From assembly GCF_018687495.1 (NCBI RefSeq), contig NZ_CP061293.1, positions 1,116,001 through 1,180,000 of the forward strand: a stretch of 64,000 nt of DNA. Direction: 5' to 3'. Below the pieces are notes generated by a model. That model saw only the letters and a program-made list of their open reading frames with translations. It searched no databases and was not told where the DNA came from. The position numbers and the translations under genes were made by a program. This DNA is from Polynucleobacter sp. MWH-Svant-W18 (GTDB lineage Bacteria > Pseudomonadota > Gammaproteobacteria > Burkholderiales > Burkholderiaceae). This document shows positions 62,541 to 64,000 of this stretch, piece by piece; positions within the stretch are counted from its first letter, which is position 1, and every line of letters starts with the position of its first letter.

Positions 62541-64000
62541 CAAAATACTACACGAGCCCCAACGGTAATAGTCTGTGGTTGGCCAATGATGTAGCTTGTC
62601 TGACTAGTGGCAGCCGCATAAGAAATATAGTTGCGATTCAAGAGATTTACCGCACTCAAAAATACCGTTGTTCCAGGCGTTACCTCATGATTAATCCGAG
62701 CACCAACAGTGGCATACGCAGGGACTGGCAATTGATGCTGAGTATCCATCCAAGAATTCCCTACATATCGAACATTCGCGTTTAGAGAAGTCTTATTAAA
62801 TGGCACGTAGGTAATGCCTGCACTACCCATATTTTGTGGAACTCCGCCGATCTGACTATTAAGCGGATTGGTTACGCTACTGACCCCCGCCCCTGTCCAC
62901 GTCAAGATAGTATTGGTATGGGTATAAGTTGCATCCATTGCCCACTTGGTATCGAAATCATAGCGACCCTGAAACTCTAAACCCCGACTTTGAAGTGATT
63001 GATTGTTTCCATAGATGCTACCTGCGGTACAAGTTGAACAGTAAGCCTGAATTTGGGCCTGTGTTGCAGTGGCAGCATAAATGGCATTACTAAGATTTGC
63101 ATTAAAGCCCGTAACCTGAACAAAGCCAGAGTTCCACCGGTAGTCAGTGCCGATTTCATAGCCGGTCATATTTTCTGGTGTTAGATTGGGGTTTGCGGCA
63201 TTAAAAGACGTTACCGTTCCATAACTTCGTATTTGATTGTTTAAGCCTGGTGCATGAAATCCCTGATATGCAGCTGCACGAAAATCCAACTCTTTAGTTG
63301 CGTTATATAGCAAACCTAAATTTGGGCTAAATTTATAGACTGTCTGGTTAGGGGCGTTTGTATAGGTAGGATTCGCTCCGTTTGCACCCGCAACGTAATA
63401 AGTGGGTATTTGACTATTCCATTGATCAAGTCGAGCCGATAGAGTGGTTTGCAAAGGAATATCAACTGCCTTTGACTTCAATTGCCCCATTAATCCGTAA
63501 AACTGCTGCGAGCCCTGTGCATAAGCTACGCCTGTATTGGCACCAGTTGTTGAGAGTTGGTTAGTTAAGTTTGAAGCAGCAACCTGTCTGCCATCAACAC
63601 TAGCTATAAATTGATCTATTGCAAAATCTTTAATATTTTTGCTGTATTGAGCTGAGGCCCCAATAGTGCTATACGGATTGTTATAGTTAGCACTGATATA
63701 TGGGGTACCCACTGTAACGACGCTATTAGCGCCGTAGCTTGGGTTTTGACTCACGTTTTGCTGCCATAAACTTGTCCACTCGTAGTAAGCATTGGCTTGC
63801 AACTTTTCATCTGCATTTAACTTACTCACTACACCAGCAGAGAAGGTTGTCTCTTCGCTTGTTTTACTTGCAATGTTATATCCGCCTTGTGGCAAATTTT
63901 GCATAGTGTGATAGCCAAGATTAAAAAATGCTGCTGTATCTGCACTGAATTTAAGGTCGCCTTGCATTCGAACATTAGAACTATTGGCTGCTTCGGGCCC
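62540..64000 (-). CDS. TonB-dependent outer-membrane receptor, C-terminal part
   Basis: The frame is open to the window edge, so the N-terminal plug and TonB box are missing. The visible 487 codons form the beta-barrel, ending in VGARVVF with terminal Phe, typical of TonB receptors. Strand features include LTPENMTGYEIGTDYRWN. An extracellular-loop CSTC motif (YCSTCTAGS) is present. The ligand may be copper or a copper chelate given the operon, but this is not shown by the sequence. Confidence 0.85.
   Translation of the reverse strand, partial: GPEAANSSNVRMQGDLKFSADTAAFFNLGYHTMQNLPQGGYNIASKTSEETTFSAGVVSKLNADEKLQANAYYEWTSLWQQNVSQNPSYGANSVVTVGTPYISANYNNPYSTIGASAQYSKNIKDFAIDQFIASVDGRQVAASNLTNQLSTTGANTGVAYAQGSQQFYGLMGQLKSKAVDIPLQTTLSARLDQWNSQIPTYYVAGANGANPTYTNAPNQTVYKFSPNLGLLYNATKELDFRAAAYQGFHAPGLNNQIRSYGTVTSFNAANPNLTPENMTGYEIGTDYRWNSGFVQVTGFNANLSNAIYAATATQAQIQAYCSTCTAGSIYGNNQSLQSRGLEFQGRYDFDTKWAMDATYTHTNTILTWTGAGVSSVTNPLNSQIGGVPQNMGSAGITYVPFNKTSLNANVRYVGNSWMDTQHQLPVPAYATVGARINHEVTPGTTVFLSAVNLLNRNYISYAAATSQTSYIIGQPQTITVGARVVF

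Overview
The window looks like chromosome from a freshwater betaproteobacterium of the Burkholderiaceae, most probably Polynucleobacter or a close relative. The basis is moderate GC, tightly packed housekeeping operons, orphan Bug-type solute-binding proteins, and the gene orders rimP-nusA-infB-rbfA-truB-typA, ftsK-lolA-serS and nadE-glnB. The genus is inferred from protein recognition, not from a database search. I see no insertion sequence, prophage, CRISPR array or rRNA. The only tRNA is tRNA-Ser(CGA).

Layout. 1-4 kb: the edge of a small unidentified gene, a stand-alone FMN/3Fe-4S glutamate-synthase-like protein, an RluA-type pseudouridine synthase and a Bug binding protein. 4-14.6 kb, minus strand: the translation operon (typA, truB, rbfA, infB, nusA, rimP), preceded by a structured leader with a strong terminator, then rluB and scpB. 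14.8-22.2 kb: a patatin lipoprotein, an NlpC/P60 protein lacking its catalytic Cys, and a yejABEF-type peptide importer. 22.2-27.2 kb, plus strand: fabI, a chromate transporter translationally coupled to it, a hydratase/CitE-lyase pair resembling C5-dicarboxylate (itaconate/mesaconate) degradation, and a second Bug protein. 27.2-30.8 kb: a three-gene membrane glycosyltransferase / Asp-box protein operon. 31-33 kb: cytochrome c plus flavocytochrome-c sulfide dehydrogenase, PsiE and pirin. 34-35.4 kb: cbpA-cbpM. 35.4-41.2 kb, minus strand: an ABC-F ATPase, OmpW behind two perfect FNR-type boxes, hemN and a COG2509 flavoprotein. 41.4-46.6 kb: a run of small genes (YaeQ, PIN, DUF1653, SlyX, holin-like), AsmA, YjdM, YdcH and a histone-H1-like/YbjN-like fusion. 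46.7-52.4 kb: a small lipoprotein, tRNA-Ser, serS, lolA, ftsK and a possibly leaderless trxB. 52.5-57.4 kb: divergent hppA and ppa, then nadE and glnB. 57.4-60.2 kb: a membrane-anchored HTH protein divergent from ilvD. 60.3-64 kb, minus strand: an apparently copper-related envelope operon (TonB receptor, Asp-box protein, TlpA-like thioredoxin, PCu(A)C chaperone) running off the right edge.

The most interesting items are the right-edge metal/envelope operon, the rimP leader, the Cys-less NlpC/P60 protein, the histone-tail/YbjN fusion, the tandem FNR boxes, a possible thermosensor hairpin before cbpA, and the palindromes between the HTH gene and ilvD. All functional statements rest on motifs read by eye. 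No stretch over 300 bases lacks a gene.
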